In this document: positions 7,062-9,056 of the stretch, one piece after another
Layout: every line of letters begins with the position of its first letter
Position numbering within the stretch: position 1 is the first letter of the stretch
Source: Gammaproteobacteria bacterium
GTDB lineage: Bacteria > Pseudomonadota > Gammaproteobacteria > GRL18
Direction of reading: 5' to 3'
DNA: 9,056 nt
Assembly: GCA_013139395.1 (NCBI GenBank)
Contig: WTAX01000161.1
Coordinates: 1-9,056 of the forward strand
Translations under genes and position numbers: made by a program
Notes under the pieces: model-generated
Databases searched by the model: none
Told to the model about the DNA's origin: nothing
The model's input: only the letters and a program-made list of their open reading frames with translations

Positions 7062-7094
7062 AAAAAAGTGTAACAAGCCTAAGTAAAAACTGAT

Positions 7095-7124
7095 AATATA
7101 CTGTCTTTCGTAACGAAAGAACAA
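7095..7124 (-). promoter_or_regulatory. Candidate uvrA promoter spanning a palindrome
   Basis: Reading leftward, TTGTTC (7124-7119) and TATATT (7100-7095) are separated by 18 bp. The -10 box is good (5 of 6) but the -35 box is weak (3 of 6). The predicted start near 7088 would give a leader of about 27 nt before the ATG at 7061, which also argues against the upstream ATG at 7148. A 17-bp palindrome (7104-7120) fills the spacer and touches the -35 box. No CTG-N10-CAG LexA box of the E. coli type occurs in the divergent region. Confidence 0.4.
7104..7120. promoter_or_regulatory. 17-bp perfect palindrome; candidate operator
   Basis: TCTTTCGTAACGAAAGA is an exact palindrome of 8-bp arms around a single central base. 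It lies between the candidate -35 and -10 boxes of uvrA in the divergent uvrA/yajR region, the place expected for a repressor site. I do not recognise it as a known operator. It could be chance or form a small RNA hairpin, but arms this long with such a small centre favour a protein site. Confidence 0.45.
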
Positions 7125-7135
7125 TGATATCCAGA

Positions 7136-7164
7136 TATTTTTATACAACTGACGTATAAAAATA
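7136..7164. repeat. 11-bp inverted repeat upstream of the yajR-like gene
   Basis: TATTTTTATAC (7136-7146) and GTATAAAAATA (7154-7164) are exact reverse complements separated by AACTGAC. The repeat ends 29 bp before the transporter start and its right arm holds a TATAAA box (7155-7160), but no acceptable -35 box stands at the right distance. AT-richness raises the chance of accidental symmetry, so an operator role is only a possibility. Confidence 0.4.
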
Positions 7165-7193
7165 ATGACTGAAATAAAGACCCTGTATTGTAA

Positions 7194-8591
7194 ATGAAAG
7201 AAAACGAAATAGATAAACTAAATCCAACCGAAAAGCGCGCAGCAGCTTCGCTTGCCAGTATCTATTCCTTGCGTATGCTTGGACTGTTCATGATTTTTCC
7301 TGTGTTCTCACTCTATGGTCAGCAACTTGAGGGAAATACACCCTTGTTAATCGGTCTGGCTATCGGTGCTTATGGTCTGACACAGGCTATTTTTCAAATT
7401 CCATTTGGCATGCTGTCAGACAAAATTGGTCGTAAACCGGTTATTGTTATGGGAATGCTGATTTTTGCTTTAGGCAGTGTGGTTGCCGCCATGGCCGATT
7501 CCATTTATGGTGTTATTTTCGGGCGAATTATTCAGGGAAGCGGGGCAGTTGCAGCCGCTGTTATGGCACTGGCTGCCGATCTCACACGTGAAGAACATCG
7601 TCTGAAGATCATGGCAACTATCGGTATGAGTATCGGTTTTGCTTTTGCTGTGGCAATGGTCGCAGGCTCTGTTCTGAATGAAATGATTGGTGTTGACGGT
7701 ATGTTCTGGCTGACCGCTGTGTTTGCCTTGATGGGTGTGGCTGTGACCTTATTTTGGGTTCCTGATGCACCGTTATCATTTCATAGAGAAACAGAACCAG
7801 TACCTGAGCAATTTAAGTCAATATTAAAAGATCGCCAGCTATTGCGCTTAGACGCCGGTATTATGATTTTGCACATGGTACTGACAGCTACTTTTCTGGT
7901 GATACCGCTTGCTTTGGTTAATGAACAACATGCCAACCTGGTATCATCTGAACACTGGAAAATATATCTTCCTGTTATGATACTGGCGATGGGACTGATG
8001 ATACCCTTTATCATAATTGCTGAAAGCAAGCGCAAAATGAAAGAGGTTTTTAATGGTGCGATTGTGGTCATTGCACTGTCAGAATTAGGTTTCTGGGCAT
8101 TTAATGATTCAATTTTTGGTTTAGCATTTTTTATTCTGATCTTTTTTGCTGCATTTAATGTGCTTGAAGCCTCCTTACCCTCTCTGATTGCTAAAATGGC
8201 ACCCACAGAGGCTAAAGGCACTGCCATGGGTATTTATAGTACCAGTCAGTTTTTTGGTGCATTTTTAGGTGGTGTCATTGGTGGAAAGATACTGGGCTTA
8301 TATGGTATAAATGGTGTTTTCCTATTTGCGATGTCAGTGACTGTGGTGTGGAGCATTATTGCCCTCACTATGAAGAACCCACGTTATTTGAGCAATTATG
8401 TTGTTAAACTAAGCTCAGTTAAAACAGAAGATATTTCACATGTGACAGCAGAGCTGACAAGGATCTGTGGTGTTGCTGAAGCAGTAGTGATCCCCGAAGA
8501 TGGTGCTGCATATTTAAAAGTAGAGCTGCACGCTTTGGATAAATTAAAACTACAAGAATTTTCAAAAAGATATTCAGAAGAGGATGAGTAA
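7194..8591 (+). CDS. yajR: YajR-like major facilitator transporter with C-terminal YAM domain
   Basis: This 465-residue inner-membrane protein resembles E. coli YajR (454 residues). It is an MFS transporter thought from its family to be proton-coupled; its substrate is not established. Twelve membrane segments fill about residues 18-392, starting at [18 protein letters not shown]. The family loop motif [13 protein letters not shown] (72-84, with D76 and R80) and [20 protein letters not shown] (110-129, with R111) are present. After the last segment, about 398-461 form a small soluble domain ([12 protein letters not shown] to the end) matching the ferredoxin-like YAM domain that distinguishes YajR. 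An in-frame TAA lies directly before the ATG, so this is the first possible start, though no good ribosome-binding site precedes it. Its stop overlaps the ssb start. The place between divergent uvrA and ssb recalls the arrangement in Pseudomonas. Confidence 0.9.
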   Translation: MKENEIDKLNPTEKRAAASLASIYSLRMLGLFMIFPVFSLYGQQLEGNTPLLIGLAIGAYGLTQAIFQIPFGMLSDKIGRKPVIVMGMLIFALGSVVAAMADSIYGVIFGRIIQGSGAVAAAVMALAADLTREEHRLKIMATIGMSIGFAFAVAMVAGSVLNEMIGVDGMFWLTAVFALMGVAVTLFWVPDAPLSFHRETEPVPEQFKSILKDRQLLRLDAGIMILHMVLTATFLVIPLALVNEQHANLVSSEHWKIYLPVMILAMGLMIPFIIIAESKRKMKEVFNGAIVVIALSELGFWAFNDSIFGLAFFILIFFAAFNVLEASLPSLIAKMAPTEAKGTAMGIYSTSQFFGAFLGGVIGGKILGLYGINGVFLFAMSVTVVWSIIALTMKNPRYLSNYVVKLSSVKTEDISHVTAELTRICGVAEAVVIPEDGAAYLKVELHALDKLKLQEFSKRYSEEDE

Positions 8592-9056
8592 TGGCTGGAG
8601 TAAATAAGGTAATATTAGTTGGCAGATTGGGAAAAGATCCAGAAGTAAGATATACACCAGATAATAGAGCAATTGCAAATATTACACTGGCAACTTCTGA
8701 ATCCTGGAAAGACAAAAATACTGGCCAGCGACAGGAAAAAACGGAATGGCATCGTGTGGTCTTTTTTGGTGGTGTTGCCGGCGTTGTGGGTGAATATCTG
8801 CGCAAAGGTTCACAGATCTATCTTGAGGGAAAATTACAAACAAGAAAATGGCAGGATCAAAGTGGTCAGGATCGCTATACGACAGAGGTTGTTGTCGATA
8901 GTTTTAATGGTGTTATGCAAATGCTGGATAGCCGCACTGGCGGTGATACTGCTTTTGGTCAGGGCGGCGGCAATCAACCTAACCAGAATTTTCAGCAAAA
9001 CCAGGCGCCTCAGCAACAAAATCAGGCTCCACAACAACAGCAACCTGCACAACAAC
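8591..9056 (+). CDS. ssb: Single-stranded DNA-binding protein SSB, 3' end outside the window
   Basis: 155 codons are present with no stop before the window ends. SSB coats single-stranded DNA in replication, recombination and repair and recruits partners through its C-terminal tip. The OB-fold (about residues 1-112) follows E. coli SSB closely: [62 protein letters not shown] and [12 protein letters not shown]. Tryptophans at residues 39, 53 and 87 match the DNA-stacking positions. Residues 122-155 form a glutamine-rich linker (16 of 34 are Gln) with a repeated NQAPQQQ unit; the acidic tip expected at the end (DDDIPF in E. coli) is beyond the window. The start shares its A with the transporter stop (TAATG) and is preceded by AGAGGA at 8579-8584, so the two genes are probably translationally coupled. 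Confidence 0.96.
   Translation, partial: MAGVNKVILVGRLGKDPEVRYTPDNRAIANITLATSESWKDKNTGQRQEKTEWHRVVFFGGVAGVVGEYLRKGSQIYLEGKLQTRKWQDQSGQDRYTTEVVVDSFNGVMQMLDSRTGGDTAFGQGGGNQPNQNFQQNQAPQQQNQAPQQQQPAQQ

Noticed and set aside
7062..7148. 29-residue N-terminal extension of UvrA from an ATG at 7146-7148
   Set aside because: The extension has no counterpart in UvrA proteins, would cover both candidate operators and the likely uvrA promoter, and the internal ATG at 7059-7061 gives the standard [16 protein letters not shown] start.
7781..8227. 148-codon open frame on the minus strand inside the transporter gene
   Set aside because: It is antisense to a conserved membrane protein, has no recognisable family and no supporting signals.
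8419..8805. 128-codon minus-strand open frame across the yajR/ssb junction, and another at 8834-9055
   Set aside because: Both are antisense to clear yajR-like and ssb coding sequence and show low-complexity composition expected of shadow frames.

Overview
The window is an AT-rich stretch of a gammaproteobacterial chromosome made mostly of housekeeping genes. The lineage call rests on three things: close resemblance of every protein to its Escherichia coli counterpart, the spc-to-alpha ribosomal operon order (secY-rpmJ, then rpsM-rpsK-rpsD-rpoA-rplQ), and the order rplQ / uvrA(-) / yajR-like(+) / ssb(+), which recalls the neighbourhood in Pseudomonas. I cannot name the genus. No tRNA, rRNA, CRISPR array, phage gene or complete insertion sequence was seen.

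Layout. Positions 1-564 hold the end of the spc operon (3' end of secY, then rpmJ). A perfect-consensus sigma-70 promoter (TTGACA, 17 bp, TATAAT) then starts the alpha operon, 698-3958, which encodes S13, S11, S4, the RNA polymerase alpha subunit and L17. Several gaps in this operon are long for a ribosomal operon (186, 73, 107 and 129 bp), and three of them contain clear inverted repeats. A strong, nearly symmetric terminator at 4004-4035 closes the operon.

Between that terminator and the convergent uvrA gene lies the most interesting object: a 149-bp non-coding element (4081-4229) with perfect 17-bp terminal inverted repeats and a perfect 8-bp direct repeat (GATTTATT) on each side. This is the signature of a MITE-like non-autonomous transposon. 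It landed at the uvrA stop codon, and the duplicated target kept the stop codon intact.

On the right, uvrA (excision-repair damage sensor) is read leftward. A 12-TM major facilitator transporter of the YajR type and ssb (single-strand DNA-binding protein, cut by the window end) are read rightward, and the yajR stop overlaps the ssb start by one base. The 132-bp divergent region between uvrA and yajR has two perfect palindromes but no recognisable E. coli-type LexA box.

Functionally the window joins protein export (SecY), ribosome assembly and transcription (alpha operon) with DNA repair and replication (UvrA, SSB). The coding content is conventional. What deserves a second look is in the gaps: the MITE-like element, the promoter set inside a palindrome, and the structured operon spacers.
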